A DNA stretch of 64,000 nt from an uncultured Paenibacillaceae bacterium (GCA_946478845.1 CAMLDI010000003.1:1-64000); one strand, 5' to 3'. Counted from the first letter of the stretch, positions 22,514 through 31,410 are shown. A program made the numbers and translations. The notes: generated from the letters alone by a model not told the origin.

Positions 22514-23473
22514 CTAATCTTTCAACCAATACTTTTTAATAAATTCAACGGTTTCAGTTAAATCAACACGATCAGCTACATTCTTCAAATAAGAAATTCC
22601 CTCAACATCATCAATATTAACGGGGCGAGATAAAACAGGATTCAAACGATGGTACCGATTCCCTAACAACTGATCACAAAAATAAGTATGGGTTTCCATC
22701 TGTCCATTTAACAACAACTCAGGTAATGGAAAGATAGGTTCATTGGCTTTCAACTCATTTTTTATAAGTTGAGGATTTACTGACCACTGCAGAACACCCC
22801 AATTTTCTGTATTCTGAGAGATTCGTAATGGATAAAAACCCCACCCCAGAGATAATAACACCACATCTTTCAAACTTTTATTCCCTGCTTTTCGGTCCAC
22901 AGCAAAAGTAATTCCCGCCAGGCCAGGGTTGTTTCCAATAACTGCTCCATCAATATAAGACAGTTTATTTTGGGGATTTTGAAAGGAAGGAAAAAAAATA
23001 GGGAAAGCACTGCTCGCTTCAGCTACATCAATAATTTTTGTTTCATCTGTTTTAAAAAATTTATAATTCGTAAAAAATGCAGGTGCCCAGGACTTAGCAT
23101 GAGGCCCTGTTTCCCGGAAAGATAATGCGATGACTTTCCGCTGAAGGTCTTTTAATTTTAAATCTATGGGAAAAAATGTTTTTAATGCCTGTCTGACATG
23201 AATCAAATCATACTTTGGTTGATTATAAGGATAGGTGGGTTCACTAAAAATTCGACCCCATAGGGTTTCAGAAAAAAGCTCTTCATCAATCTCTGTGGGA
23301 TTTTTTCCACATGCAAGGGCAAGAGCAATATAGGAACCTGACGATGTTCCAATGAGTAAATCGGTGTTGGTAACCAATTCCGGTACCAGAGCACTTAATC
23401 GGTTTAACAACCTGGCTGCCATTGCCAAACGAATCCCCCCTCCATCAAAGGAAAGGATTCGAAGTTTCCCCAT
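22514..23473 (-). CDS. patatin-like phospholipase
   Basis: 319 residues with a complete patatin domain: glycine-rich oxyanion loop DGGGIR at residues 10-15, nucleophile elbow GTSSGS with Ser45, and catalytic Asp in IDGAVIGNNP near residue 175. Patatins hydrolyse acyl chains from phospholipids. No signal peptide is present, so it acts in the cytosol or on the inner membrane face. The start is the third ATG-type codon (MGKLR), eight bases after GGAG. In some bacteria such patatins are effectors of phage-defence systems, but no nucleotide cyclase or sensor adjoins this one; its partner is a Cys-rich protein. Confidence 0.88.
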   Translation of the reverse strand: MGKLRILSFDGGGIRLAMAARLLNRLSALVPELVTNTDLLIGTSSGSYIALALACGKNPTEIDEELFSETLWGRIFSEPTYPYNQPKYDLIHVRQALKTFFPIDLKLKDLQRKVIALSFRETGPHAKSWAPAFFTNYKFFKTDETKIIDVAEASSAFPIFFPSFQNPQNKLSYIDGAVIGNNPGLAGITFAVDRKAGNKSLKDVVLLSLGWGFYPLRISQNTENWGVLQWSVNPQLIKNELKANEPIFPLPELLLNGQMETHTYFCDQLLGNRYHRLNPVLSRPVNIDDVEGISYLKNVADRVDLTETVEFIKKYWLKD

Positions 23474-23544
23474 ACTCATCACTCCATTTAATCCTGTTTA
23501 TAATTACAATATGAAAAAAAGGAAAAACGGTTTGTACAAAAAGA

Positions 23545-23573
23545 AATAGGCATCCCAAAAAGGAGCCTATTTC
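23545..23573 (-). terminator. terminator after aminopeptidase gene
   Basis: On the minus strand AAATAGGCTCC, five-base loop, GGGATGCCTATTT then CTTTTTG. The stem begins inside the last codons of the M29 gene. Confidence 0.65.
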
Positions 23574-24682
23574 AAATTTTCCGGATTTAATGATTGTAAT
23601 TCTGGGAGAACAAACCTTCCATCTTTTCGAATTAATGTGCCATCAAAATAGATTTCTCCCCCACCATATTCAGGTCTTTGGATGAGCACAAGGTCCCAAT
23701 GTATGGCTGATTCATTCCCATTGGGGGCTTCATCATAACATTGCCCTGGAGTGAAATGAAGGGAACCATCAATTTTTTCATCAAACAAAATATCTTTCAT
23801 GGGATTTTGAATAAAAGGATTTACACCAATGGCGAACTCACCAACATATCGAGCCCCTTCATCAGTATCAAAGATTTTTTGAATCCGTTGGGGATCGTTT
23901 GCTATTGCCTCAATTATTTTTCCATCTTTAAATGTTAATCGAATATTTTCAAAAACAAAGCCATTATACGGACTGGGAGCATTATAAGAAATTACACCAT
24001 TTACACTGTCCCGTACAGGAGCTGTAAACACCTCTCCATCAGGAATATTTAATTCCCCATCACACTTAATTGCTGGTATCCCTTTAATGGAAAAAGTTAA
24101 ATCCGTTCCTGGGCCAACAATTCGCACCTGATCTGTGGTATTCATCAGTTGAACGAGGGCATCCATGGCATTACTCATTCTGGCATAATCCATCGTACAT
24201 ACATCAAAATAAAGCTTTTCAAAAGCTTCCGTACTCATTGATGCCAATTGCGCCATAGAAGGGTTAGGATAACGGAGAACAACCCACTTTGTCTTTTTTA
24301 CGCGGATGGCTGAATGAACGTGATGGTTATAAATTTGATTATATAATTTCATTTTTTCATCAGGCACATCAGAAAGTTCATAAATGTTTTGGCCGCCACG
24401 AATACCAATATAACATTGCATCTTTTCCATTTGATTCCCATCGAATTCGGCCCAGGTTCTTATTTGTTCTTCTGTTGCTGCCATTAGCAATTCCCTGGTG
24501 ATTTGAGGATTTCGAATATTAACATAAGGATGCCCGCCCGCTTTATGTACTCTATTAACAATTGCTTTTGTTAACGGGGAATCAATGCCAATCACTTCAA
24601 TCAATACGTTTTCCCCTGGTTGTACTTTTGTTGAATAGTTGACTAAGATATCCGCCAACTTTTCTAATCGAGAATCCATCAT
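23567..24682 (-). CDS. M29-family aminopeptidase (AmpS/PepS-like)
   Basis: 371 residues with family M29 features throughout: N-terminal LADILVNYSTKVQPGENVLIE, a central GTDLTFSIKG near residues 193-202, GEVFTAPVRDSVNG near 216-229, GEFAIGVNP near 280-288, a metal-site SLHFTPGQCYDE near 309-320 and the final HWDLVLI with a metal-binding His-x-Asp. M29 enzymes are dimetal, cytosolic, broad-range aminopeptidases, common in thermophiles. ATG start eight bases after AAGGAG. Single gene with its own terminator. Confidence 0.92.
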   Translation of the reverse strand: MMDSRLEKLADILVNYSTKVQPGENVLIEVIGIDSPLTKAIVNRVHKAGGHPYVNIRNPQITRELLMAATEEQIRTWAEFDGNQMEKMQCYIGIRGGQNIYELSDVPDEKMKLYNQIYNHHVHSAIRVKKTKWVVLRYPNPSMAQLASMSTEAFEKLYFDVCTMDYARMSNAMDALVQLMNTTDQVRIVGPGTDLTFSIKGIPAIKCDGELNIPDGEVFTAPVRDSVNGVISYNAPSPYNGFVFENIRLTFKDGKIIEAIANDPQRIQKIFDTDEGARYVGEFAIGVNPFIQNPMKDILFDEKIDGSLHFTPGQCYDEAPNGNESAIHWDLVLIQRPEYGGGEIYFDGTLIRKDGRFVLPELQSLNPENLK

Positions 24683-24746
24683 TATGTCAACTCCTTATTA
24701 TTTTTCTATTAATTTCACATCTACTTCTAATCTAAAGTTTGCCAAT

Positions 24747-25286
24747 TTAATGATATATCAATCCAATTTTACATGTCAACTTATCTAACCATCGGGGGAA
24801 AGGGATTGTCGTTTGTTGTGGCATTTGTTTCCATTTGCTTTTTAATGATGCAAAGAACTCTTTTCCTTCCTCTGTAGTACTGTTTGTCATTGTATAATAT
24901 TTTCCATCAATCCAAATGGTTTTTCCATCATCCGCATTAATGGATATACTAACCCAATGTGGCTTGTCTTCAGTGACAAAAAAATGGATGATATAGTGTG
25001 GATGATTAGATCCTGATCCAGTAGTCGGGATAACTTCTTGTTGGATAAACTGTTTCTTATTTAAATAATTAAATACCAGAAGAATAAAATCTTTATTTTT
25101 CGTTGTAAACTCCCATCCATTCTGAGTTCGAAACCCTACATTCATCTTAGTTATTACATCCGGTTTCACACCAATCACCCGTTCATAACTCATCCTGGCT
25201 TCCCCAATATCCTTTCCGTACAAAAAATAAATTCCTTGTGTTAAAAGAAAAAAAACAAATAAAAAAATAAACAATTTATTTTTCAA
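24747..25286 (-). CDS. membrane-anchored hypothetical protein
   Basis: 179 residues. An N-terminal hydrophobic segment (about 4-21) acts as a signal anchor or uncleaved signal peptide; the rest is extracellular and beta-rich (HYIIHFFVTEDKPHWVSIS, KTIWIDGKYYTMT). No Cys lipobox. The gene is divergent from a small lipoprotein gene across about 150 bases, and both encode short secreted proteins of unknown role, so shared control is possible. No family recognised. Confidence 0.65.
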   Translation of the reverse strand: MKNKLFIFLFVFFLLTQGIYFLYGKDIGEARMSYERVIGVKPDVITKMNVGFRTQNGWEFTTKNKDFILLVFNYLNKKQFIQQEVIPTTGSGSNHPHYIIHFFVTEDKPHWVSISINADDGKTIWIDGKYYTMTNSTTEEGKEFFASLKSKWKQMPQQTTIPFPRWLDKLTCKIGLIYH

Positions 25287-25438
25287 AGGTATACACCCCT
25301 TTTTTCTTTTAGTTTATTTTTTCCAAAACTAACGAAAAAAAAGACCTTACCTTTTGCCATAAATTGTTTGATTGCCAATAATCCTTAGTTTATGTAAATT
25401 ACAATTATAGATTGATATCCTTCTAGGAGATGATTTTT

Positions 25439-25843
25439 TTGAAAAAATGGGTTTTCTTATTGGTTGCGATCCTTTTCATTCCTTATACTACTGCCTGCTC
25501 TAAACAAGTAAGTTCAACTTCTGTAAAAGTATCGGAAAATGATACAATAGTAACACAAGAAATTGGTGAACCCATTGAAAACATTGAACGGTTTGCAAAA
25601 TTTCTGCAAAGTTATGAAAAAGGCAAAAAAGATTCTATACGCATCATTACTTTATCCCCTGATGGGAAGCAAGTTCCCAATGATTTATCCTATGATGGAA
25701 AATATTTAAAATTACTGGTTAATTCCTATACATATACTGGAACAAAACTGGTCAAAAAAGATGATGGTAATATGATTAAATATGACATGCAATTACGGTC
25801 CGACTTTGAAACGTATTTTCCTGTTCTTTATCTACCTAAATAA
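25439..25843 (+). CDS. small lipoprotein
   Basis: 134 residues. A type II signal peptide ends at the lipobox TTACS (Cys near residue 20), so the protein is lipid-anchored to the outer membrane face. The mature part contains EIGEPIENIERFAKFLQSYEKGKKDSIRIITLS, which recalls DUF4362-type lipoproteins. The likely start is the TTG at 25439, about nine bases after TAGGAG; the ATG at 25430 overlaps that ribosome site. A bidirectional terminator follows. Function unknown. Confidence 0.72.
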   Translation: MKKWVFLLVAILFIPYTTACSKQVSSTSVKVSENDTIVTQEIGEPIENIERFAKFLQSYEKGKKDSIRIITLSPDGKQVPNDLSYDGKYLKLLVNSYTYTGTKLVKKDDGNMIKYDMQLRSDFETYFPVLYLPK

Positions 25844-25851
25844 GAAAATGA

Positions 25852-25881
25852 AGAAGGCTCCCCTATTTGGGAGCCTTCTTC
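25852..25881. terminator. bidirectional terminator
   Basis: AAGAAGGCTCCC, short loop, GGGAGCCTTCTT with T-rich DNA on one side and A-rich on the other. It overlaps the last codons of the convergent 79-residue gene. Confidence 0.8.
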
Positions 25882-26102
25882 ATTTTTTCCTTATACTTTT
25901 GATAAGATTGATATGTTTCAAATAAGAAGGCACCAATTGGATAAGCAATGGCCAAAATAACTAAAGTTGTCCAACCCAGCCCTCCTGAAGCGGCTACAAA
26001 AATAATGGCTACAAAAAAGAAAAAGTGGGCAATCCAAAACGAAGCTTTTTTTGTTTTTTCCGCCATATTCTTACTAAAGAACTCTTTAAAAGACTCTTGC
26101 AT
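25863..26102 (-). CDS. small two-helix membrane protein
   Basis: 79 residues starting MQESFKEFFSKNMAEK. Two hydrophobic helices lie at about 22-40 and 44-62, followed by a basic tail KYKEKMKKAPK. The start is the ATG at 26102, six bases after GGAGGAG; longer in-frame starts run back without a ribosome site. Function unknown. It lies downstream of the RHH gene on the same strand with an 81-base gap. Confidence 0.7.
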   Translation of the reverse strand: MQESFKEFFSKNMAEKTKKASFWIAHFFFFVAIIFVAASGGLGWTTLVILAIAYPIGAFLFETYQSYQKYKEKMKKAPK

Positions 26103-26183
26103 GAAAAACTCCTCCTTGGGTATAAAGGAAAAATGATTCCAATTTAAATATAACACGTTTACCAATGGGTAAATGTGAATATT

Positions 26184-26354
26184 TTATGTTTCTTTATCCT
26201 CATCATCTTTTAATCGGCCACTTTTCCGAGTAAGATCACGCAAGAGAAATTCAATATGGGAATTAACACTTCGGAATTCATCAGCAGCCCAACGTTCTAA
26301 TGCTTCATATAATTTTTGGTCTATCCGTAAGGGAAACTGTTTTTTCTTTGCCAT
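26184..26354 (-). CDS. Arc-type ribbon-helix-helix protein
   Basis: 56 residues starting [29 protein letters not shown] is the DNA-contacting beta strand, and two helices ([15 protein letters not shown] and [15 protein letters not shown]) complete a ribbon-helix-helix fold of the Arc/CopG type. The tail is charged. It begins nine bases after the stop of the SPFH gene, so both are expressed together. RHH proteins of this size repress their own operon or serve as antitoxins; no toxin is seen. Confidence 0.75.
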   Translation of the reverse strand: MAKKKQFPLRIDQKLYEALERWAADEFRSVNSHIEFLLRDLTRKSGRLKDDEDKET

Positions 26355-26362
26355 ATTCTTAA

Positions 26363-27208
26363 TTAATAAATATTCCCCGCATTAATAACTGGTTGCGCTG
26401 CCCTTTCAGAAACGATAGCCACCATTAAATTGTTTACCATATTAGCCTTTCGTTCTTCATCCAATTGAAGAGTGCCTTCCCGCTCTAATTTTTCAATGGC
26501 CATTTGCACCATACCAACAGCACCATCAACAATCATTTGACGGGCGGAAACAATAGCTGAAGCCTGTTGCCTCTGCAGCATAGCACCTGCAATTTCTGTA
26601 GAATACGCTAAATGGGTGAGACGGGCTTCCATCACTTCAACTCCAGCCAGGGAAAGCCTTTGTTGTAATTCTAATGCCAATTCTGAAGCAACTTCCTCTG
26701 AATTTCCCCGCAAAGATTGAATAGTAGGATCCTGAAAAATATCATATGGATATCTGCTAGCCACATGGCGAAGAGCTGTTTCACTTTGAATTTCTACAAA
26801 CTCTTCATAATTATCAACATCGAAAAGGGCTTTCGCAGAATCAACCACTTTAAACACGATAACTGCAGCAATTTCAATGGGGTTCCCTTCCACATCGTTT
26901 ACTTTCAATTTTTTGCTATTAAAATTTCGTACCCTCAAAGACACTTTTCTCCGGGTTGTAAAAGGAACTCCCCACCAAAACCCACTATCACGCACACTGC
27001 CTAAATATTTCCCAAAAAATATAAGAGCTTTTGCTTCATTAGGTTGAACAATGAAAAAACCAGTTAAAGACACAAAAGCCAAAAATCCTAAAAATATGCC
27101 TAACAGAAAACTGTCATTAATAAGCAAAATAAATCCTGCTCCTGCTAGCACAAGAACAAGAAGTAAGCCAATAAATCCATTGATAAGGATTGTTCTTTTT
27201 TCCACCAT
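26363..27208 (-). CDS. SPFH/band-7 domain membrane protein
   Basis: 281 residues. Two hydrophobic segments at about 7-30 and 33-53 anchor an SPFH domain (about 54-200: [20 protein letters not shown], then [23 protein letters not shown]). A helical coiled-coil region with [23 protein letters not shown] follows. SPFH proteins assemble into large rings in membrane microdomains and often partner with proteases. Here the partner gene is a small RHH DNA-binding protein nine bases downstream, a pairing seen in other bacteria whose meaning is not known. Confidence 0.88.
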   Translation of the reverse strand: MVEKRTILINGFIGLLLVLVLAGAGFILLINDSFLLGIFLGFLAFVSLTGFFIVQPNEAKALIFFGKYLGSVRDSGFWWGVPFTTRRKVSLRVRNFNSKKLKVNDVEGNPIEIAAVIVFKVVDSAKALFDVDNYEEFVEIQSETALRHVASRYPYDIFQDPTIQSLRGNSEEVASELALELQQRLSLAGVEVMEARLTHLAYSTEIAGAMLQRQQASAIVSARQMIVDGAVGMVQMAIEKLEREGTLQLDEERKANMVNNLMVAIVSERAAQPVINAGNIY

Positions 27209-27343
27209 CTTAGTTCGCCTTCTTCCTGTTAAATTAAAATGATTTTATTTTGATATCGCTATTATATCATTTTTAGTTATTCAATCTCCATCCCATTTTC
27301 TAATATATCCAGTTTATGTCCTCCCCTTACTCAAATACAAAAA

Positions 27344-27366
27344 ACCTTTCCCTAACAGGAAAGGTC
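27344..27366 (-). terminator. terminator overlapping the end of hisC
   Basis: On the minus strand ACCTTTCC, short loop, GGGAAAGGT, then TTTTTTG. The first arm is formed by the last codons of hisC. Confidence 0.75.
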
Positions 27367-28407
27367 CAATTCTTTTATAAATTTGTCCATTTCTTTATCA
27401 GTACCGATACTCACCCGTAAATACTGATTAATTCTAGGTTTATTAAAATACCTGACAAGTACGCCCTTCTTTTTTAATGTTGCATAAAGTTCAGCAGCAT
27501 CTTTCTCAGGATGGTGGATAAAAATAAAGTTTGCTTTAGATGGAACCACTTTAAATCCATTATTCTCTAATATAGAAGTTACTCTTTCCCGGGTAGAGAT
27601 AACCTGATCTGCCGTATTGCAAAAATACTCTTCATCTTCTATGGATGCTTTTGCCCCCACTTGAGAAATTCGATCTAAAGGATAGGAATTAAATGAGTTT
27701 TTTACCCGATTCAAACCTTCAATTAATTCTTCATTTCCAAGAGCGAACCCAACCCTTAAACCAGCAAGAGAGCGGGATTTAGAGAAGGTTTGAATAACCA
27801 GCAAATTAGGAAATTGTTTAATAAAAGAGACTGCTGACTCCCCTCCAAAATCGATATAGGCTTCATCAACAATCACTACTCGCTCTTTATTTCCCATAAG
27901 GATCTTACCCAGATCAGTCAAATCTAAATACTTTCCTGTAGGAGCATTAGGATTAGGGAAAATGATTCCCCCATTGGTTTCACACATCTTATCTACCGCA
28001 ATGGAAAAATCCTCTTCTAAGGGCACCAACTCATAATCCAAATCAAATAAATTGCAATAAACGGGATAAAAACTATAGGTTATATCTGGAAAAAGAATAG
28101 GATTCCCCGGTTGGAAAAAAGCCTGGAAGGATAAAGCTAACACTTCATCAGAACCATTTCCTACAAAAACTTGATTGGGGTTTAGATTATAATACCTGGC
28201 TATAGCCTCCCTCAATTCACTTGCTTCTGGATCAGGATATAGGCGAAGTGTCCCATCTATTGCCTCCTGCATTTTTTTCATTGCAATAGGGGAAGGGGGA
28301 TAGGGATTTTCATTGGTATTTAATTTAATATATTGTTGATCCCTGGGTTGCTCCCCTGGCACATAGGGATCTAACTTGTGGGTTCGTTCATTCCAAAATC
28401 GACTCAT
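27352..28407 (-). CDS. hisC: histidinol-phosphate aminotransferase
   Basis: 351 residues, a class II PLP aminotransferase close to usual HisC length. Visible features: LNTNENPYPPSP near 28-39, GNGSDE near 82-87, FPNPNAPTGKY near 150-160, VDEAYIDF near 179-186, and the PLP lysine in TFSKSRSLAGLRVGFALG near 209-226. The C-terminal VRYF...YLRVSIGT is standard. It converts imidazole-acetol phosphate to histidinol phosphate; some HisC also act on aromatic amino acids. It stands outside any his operon here. It is 11 bases downstream of the SEC-C gene. Confidence 0.92.
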   Translation of the reverse strand: MSRFWNERTHKLDPYVPGEQPRDQQYIKLNTNENPYPPSPIAMKKMQEAIDGTLRLYPDPEASELREAIARYYNLNPNQVFVGNGSDEVLALSFQAFFQPGNPILFPDITYSFYPVYCNLFDLDYELVPLEEDFSIAVDKMCETNGGIIFPNPNAPTGKYLDLTDLGKILMGNKERVVIVDEAYIDFGGESAVSFIKQFPNLLVIQTFSKSRSLAGLRVGFALGNEELIEGLNRVKNSFNSYPLDRISQVGAKASIEDEEYFCNTADQVISTRERVTSILENNGFKVVPSKANFIFIHHPEKDAAELYATLKKKGVLVRYFNKPRINQYLRVSIGTDKEMDKFIKELDLSC

Positions 28408-28418
28408 AGTCTTCCTCC

Positions 28419-29546
28419 TTACACACCCATGGGCAACTTATTATCTTTATCCAGACAGCATTTTTTATATTTTTTCCCGCTGCCACAATAACATGGGTCA
28501 TTACGGCCAACCTTTAGTTTATTTGAATTTTTCAATTCGCGAGGCAATAATTCAAAGGGGGCATAACCTTTAACTACCCATTGGCGGCTATGATTAGATA
28601 AATGCACTAATTCCTCCATTAAAGGTTTAATCAGACTATAATCGAAGTGTACCCTTTCCTCAATATAATCCATTAAAGGCTGCAAAGACCCGCCTTCTCG
28701 AACATAGTGAACGCATGTTTCCGTCATTTCTTCTGATTGTTCTTTAGAAACGCCTAACTTTGTAACAAGGAATTTGCTAAAACGAAGAAACGCATCATTT
28801 TTATCTTGATACCCCTTTATTCCTGCCCTTACTAATTGTTCTGTGGTGAAAGGGTAATAAGATAATTCCCTTCTCTTTTCCTGCTCCTTTTGCAATTCAT
28901 AGGGATTAGATACAGCCAGATGAGCCAGGCCCCCATCAAATGCTCTATATCCTCCATAATACCGCTGTACTAACTCTAATACTTTTGCAAAGCGGGGAAT
29001 ATCCTTTATTTCAATGGTCTCCCGCTTTAATAACTCTTCAGTCAATTGATCCGGAGAAAGAACCCCATAATAATATAACAAACCTTGAATTAAATGAATC
29101 CAATATGTATTCTGTTCAACAATTCCATATAGTTCTGGCCCATCTTCCTGGAGAAAAGAATCTGCCAATTCACTTGCCATAACTAGAACTTTCCTTCCAT
29201 CAACAATGCCTGGGAAAAGAATGCCCCGATCTCTAAGATATAAAATTTGTTCTATATTTAATGATGAATGCTCTGTCCATCCTCCCTGATTCACCGTATC
29301 CTTTACCAGATGATAGACTTCTTCATCAAACTCAGCAAAGATTTCCTTGCTTCGATTCAACAATTCCTTGCTAATAATTTTGGCTAATTCTTCTTTTTTC
29401 AGGGTACTAACACCTTTTAACTTAAGATACTGCCTAATATTGGTCAATTCTACTTTAGTCAATTTCCCAATTAAATAATCTGCAGTTGCTGGCGCTTTAA
29501 TTCGTAACCATAATTTTCCTTCTAATTTATTCTGCAACACTTTCAT
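28419..29546 (-). CDS. SEC-C motif protein
   Basis: 375 residues. Mostly helical, with an N-terminal region LTNIRQYLKLKGVSTLKKEELAK that resembles a SAP-like or Rho-N-like fold, and a C-terminal SEC-C zinc motif CYCGSGKKYKKCC. SEC-C motifs bind zinc and often attach proteins to SecB, ribosomes or other partners. No catalytic domain is seen. The start is the ATG at 29546 preceded by GGGAGAAGGAG. Cotranscribed with hisC by spacing, though no functional link is evident. Confidence 0.82.
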   Translation of the reverse strand: MKVLQNKLEGKLWLRIKAPATADYLIGKLTKVELTNIRQYLKLKGVSTLKKEELAKIISKELLNRSKEIFAEFDEEVYHLVKDTVNQGGWTEHSSLNIEQILYLRDRGILFPGIVDGRKVLVMASELADSFLQEDGPELYGIVEQNTYWIHLIQGLLYYYGVLSPDQLTEELLKRETIEIKDIPRFAKVLELVQRYYGGYRAFDGGLAHLAVSNPYELQKEQEKRRELSYYPFTTEQLVRAGIKGYQDKNDAFLRFSKFLVTKLGVSKEQSEEMTETCVHYVREGGSLQPLMDYIEERVHFDYSLIKPLMEELVHLSNHSRQWVVKGYAPFELLPRELKNSNKLKVGRNDPCYCGSGKKYKKCCLDKDNKLPMGV

Positions 29547-29632
29547 ACTCCTTCTCCCTTTTTCTTTCCTATAAAACAAGTATACCTTGTCCGGAGAAGA
29601 GGTGAAAGAGGCGTATTCTAAAACCTATACAA

Positions 29633-29663
29633 AGGGCCAGTTGCTGACAATCCAACTGGCCTA
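29633..29663 (-). terminator. terminator after the KamA-like gene
   Basis: On the minus strand GGCCAGTTG, seven to nine-base loop, CAACTGGCC, followed by a short CCTTTGT. Strong stem, weak T tract. Confidence 0.6.
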
Positions 29664-29668
29664 AGCTT

Positions 29669-30772
29669 TTATCCTAATTTTTTTTGTTCTTTTACACCAG
29701 GAAGGTCATCAAACCATGCAGCATCTTTGGGGCAATCATAAACCATAAAACGGCCATAATCCTCTTGGTTTTTCGCCTGGTGGTACTTCAAATAAATTTT
29801 CCCATTTTGCACATCCAATATTTCAATTTTTCCTGTTGCGTGGCTCATGACATACCGTACCCTTTTACCTAGTCCAGATGTAAGCGCTTTCGCTCTTTCG
29901 ACAATTTGGATGACCTTTTCGAAGGGTAAGACAAAATCAGAATTCCCCGCTACGGGCCGATTCTGGAAAAAGTAATAGGGTGCCACTCCGGCCCATGAAA
30001 GTTCGTCCAATAATTTTCCAAGAACTTCTGGGTCATCATTAATCCCTTTTAATATAGGTGTTTGGTTCATTACCATAACACCTGCATCCATTAGTGCCTG
30101 GAAAGCTTTTCGTGTATGTTCCGTAATTTCTCGGGGGTGATTGATATGTGCCATTAAATAAATCTTGTTATCACCAGTAGAATAATCCTTAAAAATTTGC
30201 AGCAATTCTTCATCTTCATAAATTCGCATGGGATTGAAAGCAGGTAATTTTGAGCCAAATCGTATGATTTTCACATGGGGAATGGAACGTAATTCTTCGA
30301 CAATTGAACGTATTTTTTTCGTTGATAAAATAAGGGAGTCGCCACCTGTTAATAGAACATTATTTATTTCCGGGTGGTTTCGGATGTATTCAATACCAGG
30401 TGTCACATCTGACTGTACTTCTTTTACATCATTTCTAAAGAGGCGTTTGCGGAAACAATAGCGGCAATAGGCACCACACACTTCTGAAACCATAAGCAAG
30501 GCAGTGGTTTTATATTTATGCTGGCATCCCGGAACCACATAGTTGGCTTCCTCATTGGATGCATCCCAGTATCCATATTCTTTCAACTCCCCTTTGTTGG
30601 GAATTACTAGACGGCGAATAGGATCATTGGGGTCATTCCAATCAATTAAGGAAAGATAATAATCATTTGCGCGAAAAACAAATTTATCAGAAATTCTTTT
30701 CAAAAGTTTTTTTTCTTCGTTTGAAATATTCTCAATCTTTCGAATATCCGTGATGTATTTTGGCAATGTCAT
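29669..30772 (-). CDS. KamA-family radical SAM enzyme (lysine 2,3-aminomutase-like)
   Basis: 367 residues. The cluster motif CGAYCRYC has Cys99, Cys103 and Cys106, followed by FRKRLF and the SAM motif LLTGGDSLILS near 139-149. PLP-binding elements of the aminomutase core are likely in YFFQNRPVAGNSDF near 268-281. It lacks the long C-terminal zinc region of clostridial KamA, so it may act on lysine, glutamate or EF-P-like substrates. It is preceded by a structured, GC-rich leader (30815-30901). Reaction assignment is by family only. Confidence 0.82.
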   Translation of the reverse strand: MTLPKYITDIRKIENISNEEKKLLKRISDKFVFRANDYYLSLIDWNDPNDPIRRLVIPNKGELKEYGYWDASNEEANYVVPGCQHKYKTTALLMVSEVCGAYCRYCFRKRLFRNDVKEVQSDVTPGIEYIRNHPEINNVLLTGGDSLILSTKKIRSIVEELRSIPHVKIIRFGSKLPAFNPMRIYEDEELLQIFKDYSTGDNKIYLMAHINHPREITEHTRKAFQALMDAGVMVMNQTPILKGINDDPEVLGKLLDELSWAGVAPYYFFQNRPVAGNSDFVLPFEKVIQIVERAKALTSGLGKRVRYVMSHATGKIEILDVQNGKIYLKYHQAKNQEDYGRFMVYDCPKDAAWFDDLPGVKEQKKLG

Positions 30773-30814
30773 TATACCCCTCCAATTAATTTAATAAAAA
30801 TGTGATTTATTAGA

Positions 30815-30901
30815 AAACTTGGTTGACGCCAAGCCTTTAAGGCGCCGGCGGCAGCCTTAGTTGCACTTATGTGGAAAAGAATTTTAGAAATTCTTTTCCA
30901 C
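30815..30901 (-). promoter_or_regulatory. structured leader of the KamA-like gene
   Basis: Three successive stems: CTTGG/CCAAG near 30819-30834, TAAGGC/GCCTTA near 30838-30859, and a perfect 14-bp hairpin GTGGAAAAGAATTT/AAATTCTTTTCCAC at 30871-30901. A TATAAT box on the minus strand just upstream (complement near 30910-30916) would start the message at the large hairpin. No standard riboswitch class is recognised. Confidence 0.4.
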
Positions 30902-31020
30902 TAAAATAATTATAACAAAGAATAATACTTATAATTTAAATTTAAGGATAATTCACTGAACTTTAAATAAATTGCCTCATTTTTGTAACAAATCCCATTT
31001 ATTAGTCCTTTAAATCGTAA

Positions 31021-31147
31021 TATAATAGAAAATTCAATTAATTTTTTTCTAAAGAAAACAACCCCCAGGGGTTAACTGCTATTTTTTTCGTTCAGTATCA
31101 TTGCGTTAAATCCTTTTAAATCAAGGAATTAACGCGTTTTTTTATTT
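31021..31147 (+). ncRNA. possible small RNA with intrinsic terminator
   Basis: TATAAT at 31021-31026 is followed by about 115 bases without an open frame, a short AACCC/GGGTT hairpin at 31060-31073 and a good terminator at 31103-31147. No plus-strand gene precedes it, so something else must be terminated here. The -35 box is weak. Confidence 0.22.
31103..31147 (+). terminator. orphan intrinsic terminator at the island edge
   Basis: GCGTTAAATCCTT, seven-base loop, AAGGAATTAACGC, then GTTTTTTTATTTTT. A strong terminator with no coding gene upstream on its strand; marks the left edge of the accessory island. Confidence 0.7.
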
Positions 31148-31346
31148 TTAGTTGTTTCTTGTTTCGTTAAATTTGTCAACAATGGTCAACTGGTCACCAA
31201 ATTCTAAAAGAGACACGGCAAACAACATCTTTGTAGCAGGAAAATGTCAATAAAGACTATATATATTTATTATCTGGTTCTTTGGGTACTCTTATATATT
31301 ATCCTTACAACCTCAAGGGTTTGTTAGGTTCCACATTGAATATAAA

Positions 31347-31372
31347 TAATGGTACCTTTAGTGGTACCATTA
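31347..31372. promoter_or_regulatory. 10-bp inverted repeat before the HEPN gene
   Basis: TAATGGTACC, six bases, GGTACCATTA: a perfect inverted repeat 38 bases before the ATG at 31411. No T tract follows, so it is not a terminator. Probably an operator or a leader hairpin. The remaining stretch 31148-31346 is AT-rich and shows no gene. Confidence 0.5.
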
Positions 31373-31410
31373 AAAAAAGTGGGACTAATAAGCAATAGGA
31401 GGTAATTACC

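Noticed and set aside
31055..31090. First of two tandem terminators at the island edge
   Set aside because: The AACCC/GGGTT stem is short and its T tract begins about eight bases later; only the second hairpin at 31103-31147 is convincing.
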